Assembly: GCA_018713325.1 (NCBI GenBank)
Contig: DVFJ01000028.1
Coordinates: 1 to 64,000, forward strand
Direction of reading: 5' to 3'
DNA: 64,000 nucleotides
From: Candidatus Onthenecus intestinigallinarum
GTDB lineage: Bacteria > Bacillota > Clostridia > Christensenellales > Aristaeellaceae
Positions 7,363-14,963 of the stretch are shown piece after piece. A program made the translations under genes and the position numbers. Numbering within the stretch: the stretch's first letter is position 1; each line of letters starts with the position of its first letter. The notes under the pieces are model-generated. The model ran no database searches. It saw only the letters and a program-made list of their open reading frames with translations, and had not been told where the DNA came from.

Positions 7363-8763
7363 ATGGGCAAGGTGCTTATCACCGACACCATTTTGCGCGA
7401 CGCGCACCAGTCCCAGGCTGCCACGCGCATGCGCACGGACGAGATGCTGCCTGTCGCGGACAAGCTGGACAAGGTCGGCTACTACTCCCTGGAGTGCTGG
7501 GGCGGCGCGACGTACGACGCCTGCATGCGCTTCCTGAACGAGGATCCGTGGGATCGCCTGCGCAAGCTGCGCAAGGCGATGCCCAACACCAAGCTGCAGA
7601 TGCTGCTGCGCGGCCAGAACCTGCTGGGCTACAAGCACTACGCCGACGACATGGTCGACCTGTTCGTCAAGAAGGCCATCGAAAACGGCATCGACATCAT
7701 CCGCACGTTCGACGCGCTCAATGACCTGCGCAACATGGAGCAGGCCGTGAAGGCGACGAAGAAGTACGGCGGCATTGCAGAGGTCGCCATCAGCTACACG
7801 ATCAGCCCGGTGCACGACCGCGCGTACTTTGTGCAGCTGGCCAAGGACATCGAGGCCATGGGCGCGGACACCATCTGCATCAAGGACATGGCCAACCTCC
7901 TGCTGCCCTATGAGGCGTACGAGCTGGTCAAGGCGCTGAAGGCCAACACCAAGCTGCCCATCCACCTGCACACGCACAACACCGCCGGCACCGGCATGAT
8001 GACCATCCTCAAGGCCATCGAGGCGGGCTGCGACATCGTCGACACGGCCCTCTCCCCGCTGGCCAGCGGCACCAGCCAGCCGGCCACCGAGTCGCTGTGC
8101 GCGGCGCTCAAGGGCACGGAATACGATCCGCAGCTCAATGAGGAGCTCATGAACGAGTGCGCGGTGCACTTCCGCTCCGTGGCGGACCGCCTGGAGAAGG
8201 ACGGCTTCCTCGATCCGGGCAAGGTGCTGCGCGTGGACGCGAACACGCTCAAGTATCAGGTGCCGGGCGGCATGCTCTCCAACCTGATCGGCCAGCTCAA
8301 GCAGGCCAACGCGATGGACAAGTTCTACGACGTGCTGGCGGAGGTGCCGCGCGTGCGCGAGGACTTCGGCTATCCGCCGCTGGTCACTCCGACCAGCCAG
8401 ATCGTCGGCACGCAGGCCGTCATGAACATCCTGGCCGGCGAGCGCTACAAGATGGTCACCAAGGAGTCCAAGGGCCTGCTGCGCGGCGAGTACGGCCGCC
8501 TGCCTGCCAAGGTGAACGAAGAGGTGCGCCGCAAGTGCATCGGCGACGACAAGGTCATCACCTGCCGTCCCGCCGACAACATCGCCCCCGAGCTGGAGAA
8601 GTACCGCGAGGAGGTCCGCGAGTACTACGAACAGGAGGAGGACGTCCTGTCCATGGCGATGTTCCCGCAGGTCGCGCCCAAGTTCTTCAAGTACCGCCAG
8701 GCGCAGAAGTACAAGGTGGACTCGACCATGCTCAACCCCGAGGACAAGACCATGCCCGTGTAA
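7363..8763 (+). CDS. Keto-acid carboxyltransferase, 5S/OadA type without biotin domain
   Basis: This 466-residue HMGL-like TIM-barrel carboxyltransferase begins DTILRDAHQSQAATRM. Metal ligands are visible in RDAHQ, the catalytic-lysine motif TICIKDMANLL and HLHTHNTAGTG; the C-terminal conserved PYC/OadA region includes GGMLSNL. It exchanges CO2 between biotin and pyruvate/oxaloacetate, as in OadA, PycB and transcarboxylase 5S. OadA usually carries a C-terminal biotinyl domain; this protein ends at FKYRQAQKYKVDSTMLNPED with none, so it must use the separate carrier protein encoded upstream. It is the last gene of the operon and is closed by a strong terminator. Confidence 0.9.
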   Translation: MGKVLITDTILRDAHQSQAATRMRTDEMLPVADKLDKVGYYSLECWGGATYDACMRFLNEDPWDRLRKLRKAMPNTKLQMLLRGQNLLGYKHYADDMVDLFVKKAIENGIDIIRTFDALNDLRNMEQAVKATKKYGGIAEVAISYTISPVHDRAYFVQLAKDIEAMGADTICIKDMANLLLPYEAYELVKALKANTKLPIHLHTHNTAGTGMMTILKAIEAGCDIVDTALSPLASGTSQPATESLCAALKGTEYDPQLNEELMNECAVHFRSVADRLEKDGFLDPGKVLRVDANTLKYQVPGGMLSNLIGQLKQANAMDKFYDVLAEVPRVREDFGYPPLVTPTSQIVGTQAVMNILAGERYKMVTKESKGLLRGEYGRLPAKVNEEVRRKCIGDDKVITCRPADNIAPELEKYREEVREYYEQEEDVLSMAMFPQVAPKFFKYRQAQKYKVDSTMLNPEDKTMPV

Positions 8764-8773
8764 GGCGCAGATG

Positions 8774-8811
8774 TCGCCCGTCTCTTCGGATGAAGGGACG
8801 GGCGCTTTTTG
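8774..8811 (+). terminator. Intrinsic terminator of the biotin decarboxylase operon
   Basis: Arms CGCCCGTC (8775-8782) and GACGGGCG (8797-8804) are followed by CTTTTT, directly after the 5S-type gene. Confidence 0.85.
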
Positions 8812-8843
8812 CTCCCTCCGGTAGCGGAATTCAGGCTTTCGGC

Positions 8844-8872
8844 TTGACAGATTGCCTTGATTTGTCTATGAT
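8844..8872 (+). promoter_or_regulatory. Strong promoter of the ECF S component-coaX-hom genes
   Basis: A consensus TTGACA (8844-8849), a 17-base spacer and TATGAT (8867-8872). The transcript would have a leader of about 105 bases before the start at 8985; no known riboswitch was recognised in it. Confidence 0.75.
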
Positions 8873-8984
8873 GATAGACGTCCCGCGCTGCAACCCGCAA
8901 ACGGGTGTGGACGCAAGGGGACGCGCTGCCTTCTCCCCTCAGAACGTCGGGTATCCCTGTGAACTTGAACGGAGGCAAAAACAC

Positions 8985-9599
8985 ATGCATGGCGAATCGC
9001 ATCGTATTTCCGTCGCGTCGCTCACGACGGCCGCGCTGCTCGTGGCGCTGTTGCTGCTGCTCAGCTATACGCCGCTGGGCTTCATTCCGGTCGGCACGAT
9101 CTCTGTCACCATCGTCCATCTGCCCGTGCTCATCGGCCTGATGACGTGCGGGCTGCCCACGGGCCTGCTGCTGGGCGCACTGTTCGGCTGCGTCAGCCTG
9201 TTCCGTGCGGTGACGTCGCCGTCCGGCATCTTCGACCCGTTTTTCTGGAACCCCCTGGTCTCCGTGCTCCCACGAATGATCATTCCGCTGGCAGCATGGG
9301 GCGTCTACCGCGGCGCGTTGCGCCTGCTGGGCGCACGCAAGGGCGCGGCGCATGCCGCTGTTGCCGCGGGCGCGCTATGTGGCTCGCTGGTCAACACGGT
9401 GGGCGTGCTGGGCATGATCTACGTCTCCTGCCTGCTGGGCTGGGCGGGCGATCACGGCATGGATCCCACGGTGGCCGGGCCGCTGCTGTGCACCGTCGCG
9501 CTGACGAACGGCACGGCGGAGGCGATTGCCTCCACGCTGCTCACGCCGCCGGTCGTGCTGGCCGTGCGCAGAGCCCTGCGCCGCGGCGCGGCGCGCTGA
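8985..9599 (+). CDS. ECF transporter S component, probably for pantothenate
   Basis: This 204-residue very hydrophobic protein, with about six membrane segments, has the ECF S-component pattern: an N-terminal ISVASLTTAALLVALLLLL, GTISVTIVHLPVLIGLMTCG, and GAALFG-like LLGALFGCVSLFRA. S components bind a vitamin and dock onto a shared ECF energising module encoded elsewhere. Direct linkage to type III pantothenate kinase suggests pantothenate as cargo, as for PanT; this rests on context. ATG 8985 follows GGAGG (8971-8975). There is no local ATPase or T-component, so it is presumably a group II ECF transporter. Confidence 0.8.
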   Translation: MHGESHRISVASLTTAALLVALLLLLSYTPLGFIPVGTISVTIVHLPVLIGLMTCGLPTGLLLGALFGCVSLFRAVTSPSGIFDPFFWNPLVSVLPRMIIPLAAWGVYRGALRLLGARKGAAHAAVAAGALCGSLVNTVGVLGMIYVSCLLGWAGDHGMDPTVAGPLLCTVALTNGTAEAIASTLLTPPVVLAVRRALRRGAAR

Positions 9600-9626
9600 C
9601 CGCCATCGATAACGGAGGATGAAAGC

Positions 9627-10400
9627 ATGATCCTGACGCTGGACATCGGCAACACGAACATCAAGGCCGCGCTCTTCGACGAGGGGGAGATGCGCGGCTC
9701 CTGGCGCATCTCGACCAATCACATGTACACCGCGGACGAATACGGGCTCATGCTCGAGGGGCTGATGCGCCACGACGGCTTTGCCCTCTCGGATGTGACG
9801 GGCATCATGATCTCCTCCGTGGTGCCGACGGTCAACTTCACCATCGAGCACATGTGCCGCAGCTACATCGGCGTGGAGCCGCGGTTTCTTGTGCCCGGCG
9901 TGAAGACGGGGCTGAACATCCGCTATGAAAACCCGCGCGAGCTGGGCAGCGACCGCATCGCCAACGCGGTGGCGGCGGCGGAGATCTACGGCGGGCCGTG
10001 CATCGTCATCGACTTCGGCTCGGCGACGAACTACGGCGCCATCTCGGAGAAGGGCGAGTTCCTGGGCGGCGCGATCGCTCCGGGCATCAAGATGTCCGCC
10101 GAGGCGCTCTACACCGGCACGGCCAAGCTGCCGCGCATCGAACTGGTCTGCCCGCCGAGCATCATCGCGCGCACGACCGTCACAAACATCCAGGCGGGCG
10201 TCATCCACGGCTACGTCGGCTCCGTGGAGCACATCGTGCGCACGATGCGCCGGGAGATGGGCTGCCCGCAGGCGCGTGTCATTGCCACCGGCGGCATGGC
10301 GCGCATCGTGGCCGCTGAGTCGGACGTGATCGACATCATCGACGCGACGCTCACGCTCAAGGGCATCTATCGCATTTACATGCGCAATCAGGCACAGTAA
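9627..10400 (+). CDS. coaX: Type III pantothenate kinase
   Basis: This 257-residue ASKHA-fold kinase catalyses ATP-dependent phosphorylation of pantothenate, the first step of coenzyme A synthesis. The N-terminal phosphate motif ILTLDIGNTNIKAALF, the ENPRELGSDRIAN motif, IVIDFGSATNYG and GGAIAPGIKMSAEAL are all typical of CoaX. Length matches the family (about 250-260). It lies 27 bases after the S component with AACGGAGGA as ribosome-binding site, so uptake and first phosphorylation are coupled. Hom follows in the same direction after 18 bases. Confidence 0.95.
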   Translation: MILTLDIGNTNIKAALFDEGEMRGSWRISTNHMYTADEYGLMLEGLMRHDGFALSDVTGIMISSVVPTVNFTIEHMCRSYIGVEPRFLVPGVKTGLNIRYENPRELGSDRIANAVAAAEIYGGPCIVIDFGSATNYGAISEKGEFLGGAIAPGIKMSAEALYTGTAKLPRIELVCPPSIIARTTVTNIQAGVIHGYVGSVEHIVRTMRREMGCPQARVIATGGMARIVAAESDVIDIIDATLTLKGIYRIYMRNQAQ

Positions 10401-10418
10401 CAAGGGGGAAGAGGACGG

Positions 10419-11699
10419 ATGAGACAGGTGAAGATCGGCTTCCTGGGCTTTGGCAACATCGGCGAGGGCGTGTGGCGGCTGCTGGAGGAGATGCGCGAAG
10501 AGACGGCTCGACGCGAAGGACTCTCCTTTGAGGTGTGCCGTGCGCTCGTGCGCGATGAGCGCAAGCAGCGTGGGGTAGAGGTGCCGCAGGGCGTGCTGAC
10601 CGACCGGCCCGAGGATGTGCTGGACGATCCGGATGTGCAGATCGTCCTGGAGTTCATGGGCGGCGAGCAGCCCGCGGCCGATTACATCGAGCGCGCGCTG
10701 CTGGCGGGCAAGTCGGTCGTCACCGCCAACAAGATGGCGCTGTCGACCCACTGGGCGCGGCTGAACGCGGCGGCGCAGCGCGGCGGCGCCGGGCTGTACT
10801 TCGAGGCCAGCGTCTGCGGCGCGATCCCGGTGATCCGCGCGATGACGGACTCGCTGCAGGCCAATCGCGTCGAGCGGCTCATGGGCATCATCAACGGCAC
10901 GACCAACTACATCCTCACCCGCATGACGCGCGAGGGCAGCCGCTTTGAGGACGTGCTGCAGGATGCGCAGCGCCTGGGTCTGGCCGAGCCCGACCCGACT
11001 GCCGACGTCGAGGGCTACGACGCCGCCTACAAGCTGTCCATCCTCGCCTCGCTCGCGTTCTATACGCACGTGCCGGTCGAGGCGGTCTACCGCGAAGGCA
11101 TCACCCGCGTGTCGCCCATCGACATCGCCTGCGGGCAGGAGATGGGCCTCACGCTCAAGCTGTTGGCCGTCGCCAAGCGCAACGGCGACGCCGTCGAGGC
11201 GCGCGTACACCCGACGTTTGTGCCCTCCACGCATCCGCTGGCGAACGTGTCGGATGCGTTCAATGCGGTGTTCCTGCGCGGGCACGCATGCGGCGAGCTG
11301 ATGTTCTACGGGCGCGGTGCGGGCGACATGCCGACCGCAAGCGCCCTCGTGTCCGATCTCATCAAGGCCGCGAGCGCACAGCGCCATGCGCTGCCGGCGT
11401 TCTTTGATGCGGAGGACGGCACGCGCATCGAGCAGGACTGGTCCAGCGTCTACTTCATCCGTACGCGCGCGACGGACAAGCCCGGCGTGCTCGCGCATGT
11501 GGCCGGCTGCATGGCCGGGCACGGCGTGGGCATCGCCTCCATGGTGCAAAAGGGCGCGCCTGATGCAGACGGGCGCGTGCAGATCGTGTTCGTGACGCAC
11601 CGCGCGCACGAGCAGGCGGTCATGGCCGCCTTGGAAGAAGTGAACCGCTCCGGACGTACGCGCGTGGAGAGCGTCATTCGCGTGGAAGGGCTCGAGTGA
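10419..11699 (+). CDS. hom: Homoserine dehydrogenase
   Basis: This 426-residue NAD(P)-dependent oxidoreductase converts aspartate semialdehyde to homoserine in the threonine, methionine and isoleucine branch. The N-terminal Rossmann motif IGFLGFGNIGEGVW is followed by the homoserine dehydrogenase catalytic region (GIINGTTNYILTRM, then EPDPTADVEGYDAAYKLSIL). The C-terminal ~80 residues (YFIRTRATDKPGVLAHVAGC) form an ACT domain for amino-acid feedback. It shares the coaX operon and ends before a perfect hairpin terminator. Confidence 0.95.
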   Translation: MRQVKIGFLGFGNIGEGVWRLLEEMREETARREGLSFEVCRALVRDERKQRGVEVPQGVLTDRPEDVLDDPDVQIVLEFMGGEQPAADYIERALLAGKSVVTANKMALSTHWARLNAAAQRGGAGLYFEASVCGAIPVIRAMTDSLQANRVERLMGIINGTTNYILTRMTREGSRFEDVLQDAQRLGLAEPDPTADVEGYDAAYKLSILASLAFYTHVPVEAVYREGITRVSPIDIACGQEMGLTLKLLAVAKRNGDAVEARVHPTFVPSTHPLANVSDAFNAVFLRGHACGELMFYGRGAGDMPTASALVSDLIKAASAQRHALPAFFDAEDGTRIEQDWSSVYFIRTRATDKPGVLAHVAGCMAGHGVGIASMVQKGAPDADGRVQIVFVTHRAHEQAVMAALEEVNRSGRTRVESVIRVEGLE

Positions 11700-11718
11700 G
11701 CGATCACCGAGAACGCCA

Positions 11719-11758
11719 AAAAGCGGGGTTTCGATTCAATCGAAACCCCGCTTTTGAT
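11719..11758 (+). terminator. Intrinsic terminator after hom
   Basis: Arms AAGCGGGGTTTCGAT/ATCGAAACCCCGCTT with a very short loop are followed by TTGATTTTG (11721-11760). The A-rich left flank makes it usable for minus-strand transcripts as well. Confidence 0.9.
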
Positions 11759-11765
11759 TTTGCCG

Positions 11766-11942
11766 TCAGGCGGCCCTACGGCGGCGCGGCCTGCCCGATG
11801 CGCTTCGGGCGGACACCTCTTCCGCCTCCCAACGATCGAGCGCGCGCTGCTGCGCCTGGTCGACGCGGTCGGAATCGACCACGGCGTAGAGGATGAGGCT
11901 CAGGATGAGGATGGCGGGAAACAGGGCGATAAAGGACGGCAT
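11766..11942 (-). CDS. Small single-pass membrane protein, unrecognised family
   Basis: This 58-residue protein has one strong hydrophobic helix at the N-terminus (IALFPAILILSLILYAVV), then an acidic and amphipathic stretch, and a very basic tail ending GRPRRRRAA. No family is recognised. A coding role is supported by GAGGAGG at a normal distance from ATG 11942 (an in-frame ATG six bases earlier is too close to it) and by a good minus-strand promoter at 12011-12039. It is divergent from an S24-type repressor whose putative operator lies in this gene's promoter spacer. Control by that repressor, and a stress-, toxin- or holin-like membrane role, are inferences. Confidence 0.6.
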   Translation of the reverse strand: MPSFIALFPAILILSLILYAVVDSDRVDQAQQRALDRWEAEEVSARSASGRPRRRRAA

Positions 11943-12010
11943 GCACATTCCTCCTCAGACCGTTGCACGGCAAAACGCGTGTGCAGGTCTTATTTTTGAA
12001 GCATGCGGAC

Positions 12011-12039
12011 AGTATAACACTTGATTTTTAAGAAGTCAA
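12011..12039 (-). promoter_or_regulatory. Promoter of the small membrane protein gene
   Basis: On the minus strand, TTGACT (12039-12034), a 17-base spacer and TATACT (12016-12011). The spacer contains the first of two 13-base repeats. Confidence 0.65.
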
Positions 12040-12063
12040 GGATTAAAATGCTTAAAAATTAAG
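12020..12063. promoter_or_regulatory. Twin 13-base near-palindromic operators between divergent genes
   Basis: CTTGATTTTTAAG (12020-12032) and CTTAAAAATTAAG (12051-12063) are the same near-palindrome in opposite orientation, spaced 31 bases start to start (about three helical turns). The first lies inside the minus-strand promoter spacer, the second just upstream of the plus-strand -35. They are the likely binding sites of the adjacent XRE-S24 regulator. Confidence 0.6.
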
Positions 12064-12071
12064 AATTCTCC

Positions 12072-12100
12072 TTGAAGAACAGGCCGGAATCATGTATAAT
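12072..12100 (+). promoter_or_regulatory. Promoter of the XRE-S24 regulator gene
   Basis: TTGAAG (12072-12077), a 17-base spacer and consensus TATAAT (12095-12100). The start codon at 12121 follows within about 15 bases of the expected transcript start. Confidence 0.7.
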
Positions 12101-12120
12101 CCATGTCAGGAGGTGGGATC

Positions 12121-12894
12121 ATGACCGGTCAGGAACTGGCCTTGCGGCTGCGCCAGGCGCGAAACGCCGTGGGGCTGACGCAGGCGCAGGCCGCCCGGGC
12201 CATCGGCCGGCCGGCACAGACGCTCGGTGGATGGGAGAACGCCCGTTCACAGCCGGACGTCGGCGCGCTGACGGCGCTGATGCGCCTGTACCGCGTGAAC
12301 GCGGCCGCCTTTCTGGGCCTGGAGGCCGAGACGTTCACGTTGGCCGAGGTACGCATGTTGCAGCGCTACCGTGCGTTGGATGAACATGGACGGCGCATGG
12401 CCGACTTGACGCTGGAGGAGGAGACGCGCCGCCTGCGCGAGGAGACGGCCCGCGCCGCCCGGCGCGCACAGTCCGCCCGCCCGGCGCGCGCCCCGCAGGC
12501 GGAGATCGAGGCGCAGAATCTGCTCGCCTTCCGCGTGAGCGACCAGCCGGCGGCGGCGGGCACGGGCGTCTACCTGGGGCCGGAGTGCTTCCACACCGTC
12601 TACGTCAACGCGCAGGCGCTGCCGCGCGGCGCAGCCTTCGGCGTGCCGGTGCGCGGGGACAGCATGGAGCCGGTCTATCACGACGGCGATATTCTCGTCG
12701 TCTCCGGCGAGCAGCCGCGCTGCGGCGAGGTCGGCGTCTTCACGCTCGACGGCAACGGCTATGTCAAGAAGCTGGGCGAGGGCGTGCTGCTCTCGCTCAA
12801 CCCCGCCTATGCGCCCATCCCCATGGACGAGAGCATCCGATGCAATGGCAAGGTCATCGGCGTGCTGTCGCCCCGGGACGTGGACGCGGAATGA
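12121..12894 (+). CDS. XRE-family repressor with S24 (LexA/CI-like) self-cleavage domain
   Basis: This 257-residue regulator has an N-terminal Cro/CI helix-turn-helix (residues 1-60, RLRQARNAVGLTQAQAARAI), a middle charged linker and a C-terminal S24 peptidase domain. The catalytic Ser is at about residue 181 in VRGDSMEPVYHDGDI and the Lys at about residue 216 in GYVKKLG. An Ala-Gly bond at 146-147 (PAAAGTG) lies 35 residues before the Ser, the same spacing as the LexA cleavage site. Inactivation by RecA-stimulated self-cleavage is therefore likely. ATG 12121 with AGGAGGTG is preferred; ATG 12103 would lie upstream of the expected transcript start. It probably represses itself and the divergent small gene. 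Confidence 0.85.
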   Translation: MTGQELALRLRQARNAVGLTQAQAARAIGRPAQTLGGWENARSQPDVGALTALMRLYRVNAAAFLGLEAETFTLAEVRMLQRYRALDEHGRRMADLTLEEETRRLREETARAARRAQSARPARAPQAEIEAQNLLAFRVSDQPAAAGTGVYLGPECFHTVYVNAQALPRGAAFGVPVRGDSMEPVYHDGDILVVSGEQPRCGEVGVFTLDGNGYVKKLGEGVLLSLNPAYAPIPMDESIRCNGKVIGVLSPRDVDAE

Positions 12895-12903
12895 ACTGCC
12901 CGG

Positions 12904-12932
12904 GAGGGCCGCGCGTGGCGGCCCTCTTTCTT
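12904..12932 (+). terminator. Intrinsic terminator after the XRE-S24 gene
   Basis: Arms GAGGGCCGC/GCGGCCCTC are followed by TTTCTT. An inverted repeat TTTACG/CGTAAA and a TATAAT (13013-13018) without a clear -35 lie between here and the ABC operon start. Confidence 0.75.
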
Positions 12933-13049
12933 GCGCAGAGGTTGACACATTTACGCCAAACTCTTGACGTAAAACCGTCCGCTTCTCGCCGAAAAGGCAA
13001 CATATTGCGCTGGTATAATGACCCTGACAATGGACTGGGAGGGATTGAC

Positions 13050-14099
13050 TTGATCGAGGTTTCACATCTGACCAAGCGCTATGGGCAGCATGTGGCCGTG
13101 GAGGATCTGTCGTTTTGTATCGAGCCGGGGAAGATCTACGGATTCCTCGGCCCCAACGGCGCGGGCAAATCCACCACCATGAATATTATGACCGGCTGCC
13201 TGGCTGCGACGTCCGGAACGGTGACGATCGACGGCCACGACATCTTCGAGGAGCCCATGGAGGCCAAGCGCTGCCTGGGATACCTGCCCGAGCAGCCGCC
13301 CGTCTACGGCGACATGACCGTGCGGGATTACCTGTGCTTCGTCGCCGAGGCCAAGCGCATTCCGGCGCGCGAGCGCAAGGCGCGCGTCGAGGCGGCAATG
13401 GAGCGCACGGCGATCGCGGATGTCGCCCCGCGCCTCATTCGCAACCTCTCCAAGGGCTACCGGCAGCGGGTCGGCCTGGCGCAGGCCATCCTGGGCGAGC
13501 CGAAGTTCATCGTGCTCGACGAGCCGACCGTCGGTCTGGACCCGAAGCAGATCATTGAGATCCGCGACCTGATCAAATCCCTCGGCCGTGAGCACACCGT
13601 GCTGCTCTCCAGCCACATCATGCAGGAGATCAGCGCCGTGTGCGATGACATCCTGATCATCTCCCATGGACGCCTGGTCGCCAGCGGCACGCCGCAGGAG
13701 CTGGAGCAGCGCGCGCTGCACGGCCGTGCGCTGGCGCTCACCGTGCACGGCGAAAGGGCGGCGGTTGAGAAGGCGCTGGCGGGCGCGGGCGTGCGCGTGG
13801 AGCGCGCGGAGCCTTCGCGCACGGAGCCGGGCTGCCTGGAGCTGGCGCTGGAATGGACGGGCGACGCGGATCCGCGCGAGGCGGTCTTCTATGCGCTGGC
13901 GGAGGCCAGGCTGCCGATCCTTTCGATGTCGGCGGAGCGCATGACGCTGGAGGAGGTCTTCCTGCAGATGACGCAGGACGCCCCGGAGACGGAGCAGGAC
14001 GCCCCGGAGACGGAGCAGGATGCGCCCGAAGGCGCGCAGGACGGTGCGCAGCAGGAAGCGGAGGAAAGGGAGGCGCAGGACGATGGGCGCGATCTATAA
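13050..14099 (+). CDS. ABC transporter ATP-binding protein (GldA-like)
   Basis: This 349-residue ATPase has Walker A GFLGPNGAGKSTTMNIM, the signature region NLSKGYRQRVGLAQAI, Walker B KFIVLDEPTVGLDPKQ and the switch His in LLSSHIM. Together with the permease and the GldG-like gene downstream it forms a Gld/Nos-type ABC system, whose substrates in non-gliding bacteria are unknown. The C-terminus (last ~45 residues) is an unusual acidic low-complexity tail built from a 21-base tandem repeat. Start TTG 13050 follows TGGGAGGGA. The gene end overlaps the permease start by 17 bases, indicating translational coupling. Confidence 0.88.
   Translation: MIEVSHLTKRYGQHVAVEDLSFCIEPGKIYGFLGPNGAGKSTTMNIMTGCLAATSGTVTIDGHDIFEEPMEAKRCLGYLPEQPPVYGDMTVRDYLCFVAEAKRIPARERKARVEAAMERTAIADVAPRLIRNLSKGYRQRVGLAQAILGEPKFIVLDEPTVGLDPKQIIEIRDLIKSLGREHTVLLSSHIMQEISAVCDDILIISHGRLVASGTPQELEQRALHGRALALTVHGERAAVEKALAGAGVRVERAEPSRTEPGCLELALEWTGDADPREAVFYALAEARLPILSMSAERMTLEEVFLQMTQDAPETEQDAPETEQDAPEGAQDGAQQEAEEREAQDDGRDL
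13974..14030 (+). repeat. 21-base tandem repeat inside the ABC ATPase gene
   Basis: Two perfect 21-base units starting CAGGACGCCCCGGAGACGGA (13974-13994 and 13995-14015) and a degenerate third encode QDAPETE repeats in the acidic C-terminal tail. Confidence 0.85.
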
Positions 14100-14946
14100 G
14101 CGCGAGCTCAAGGCCTATTTCACCGGCATGATCGGCTATGCGTTCATCGCGGCGGTGTTGCTGTTCATCGGTATCTACACGACGGCGTACAACCTCAAGT
14201 ACATGTATCCGATGTTCGAATACGTCATCGACAGCTCGACGATCCTGTACGTCATCGTCGTGCCGATCCTAACGATGCGCGTGCTGGCCGAAGAGCGCCG
14301 GCAGAAGACCGACCAGCTGATCTACTCGCTGCCGCTGCGCCTGACGGATGTGGTGCTGGGCAAGTATCTGGCGATGGCGACGCTGCTGGCCATCCCGATG
14401 GCCGTGGTGTCGCTCTATCCGCTGATGCTCTCGCGCTACGGCACGATGTCCCTGGGCACGGCCTACAGTGCCATCGCGGGTTTCTTCCTGCTGGGCTGCT
14501 GCCTGATCGCGATCGGCCTGTTCATGTCCTCGGTGACAGACAGTCAACTGGTCGCGGCGGTCGCGAGCTTTGCGGCGCTGATCCTGTGCTTTCTGATGAG
14601 CGGCATCACACAGCTGCTGACGACCACGGCTGTCGCCTCGCTGGTGGCGCTGACGGTCGTATCGCTGGCGGTGGGGTTGGCGGTGCGCCTGATGACGGGC
14701 AGCCTGTCCACTGCGCTGCTGGCCGGCCTGCTGTGCGAGGTGCCGCTCGTGGGCGTGTACATGGTCAGGCCTGCTGTGCTCGAGGGCGCGTTTGCGCAGA
14801 TTTTAAGCGCGTTGGCGGCCTTCGATCAGCTGAGCAATTTCCTGAACGGCGTGTTCGACCTCACGGCCGTCGTCTACTTTGTGTCCGTGACCGTGCTCTT
14901 CCTCTTCTTTAGCGTGCAGTCCGTTGAGAAGAGGCGTTGGAGCTGA
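14083..14946 (+). CDS. ABC transporter permease (GldF-like)
   Basis: This 287-residue ABC-2-type permease with about six membrane helices begins MGAIYKRELKAYFTGMIGYA. RELKAYF near the N-terminus and the EERRQKTDQLIYSLPLRLTDVVLGKYLA segment are typical of GldF-like permeases that pair with GldA-type ATPases and GldG-type auxiliary proteins. It probably forms the membrane channel of the complex. ATG 14083 lies within the end of the ATPase gene, preceded by GGAGGCGCAGG. It is followed closely by the GldG-like gene. Confidence 0.85.
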   Translation: MGAIYKRELKAYFTGMIGYAFIAAVLLFIGIYTTAYNLKYMYPMFEYVIDSSTILYVIVVPILTMRVLAEERRQKTDQLIYSLPLRLTDVVLGKYLAMATLLAIPMAVVSLYPLMLSRYGTMSLGTAYSAIAGFFLLGCCLIAIGLFMSSVTDSQLVAAVASFAALILCFLMSGITQLLTTTAVASLVALTVVSLAVGLAVRLMTGSLSTALLAGLLCEVPLVGVYMVRPAVLEGAFAQILSALAAFDQLSNFLNGVFDLTAVVYFVSVTVLFLFFSVQSVEKRRWS

Positions 14947-14963
14947 GGAAGGGGGAGACGAAC

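Noticed and set aside
5785-8169. A 794-codon minus-strand open frame over the decarboxylase operon
   Set aside because: Same artefact of high GC at third positions; the opposite strand encodes well-conserved OadB and 5S-type proteins.
12936-13018. A TTGACA at 12943 paired with the TATAAT at 13013 as a promoter
   Set aside because: The spacing is far beyond 16-18 bases; the TATAAT may still act with a weak -35, but no clear promoter can be named.
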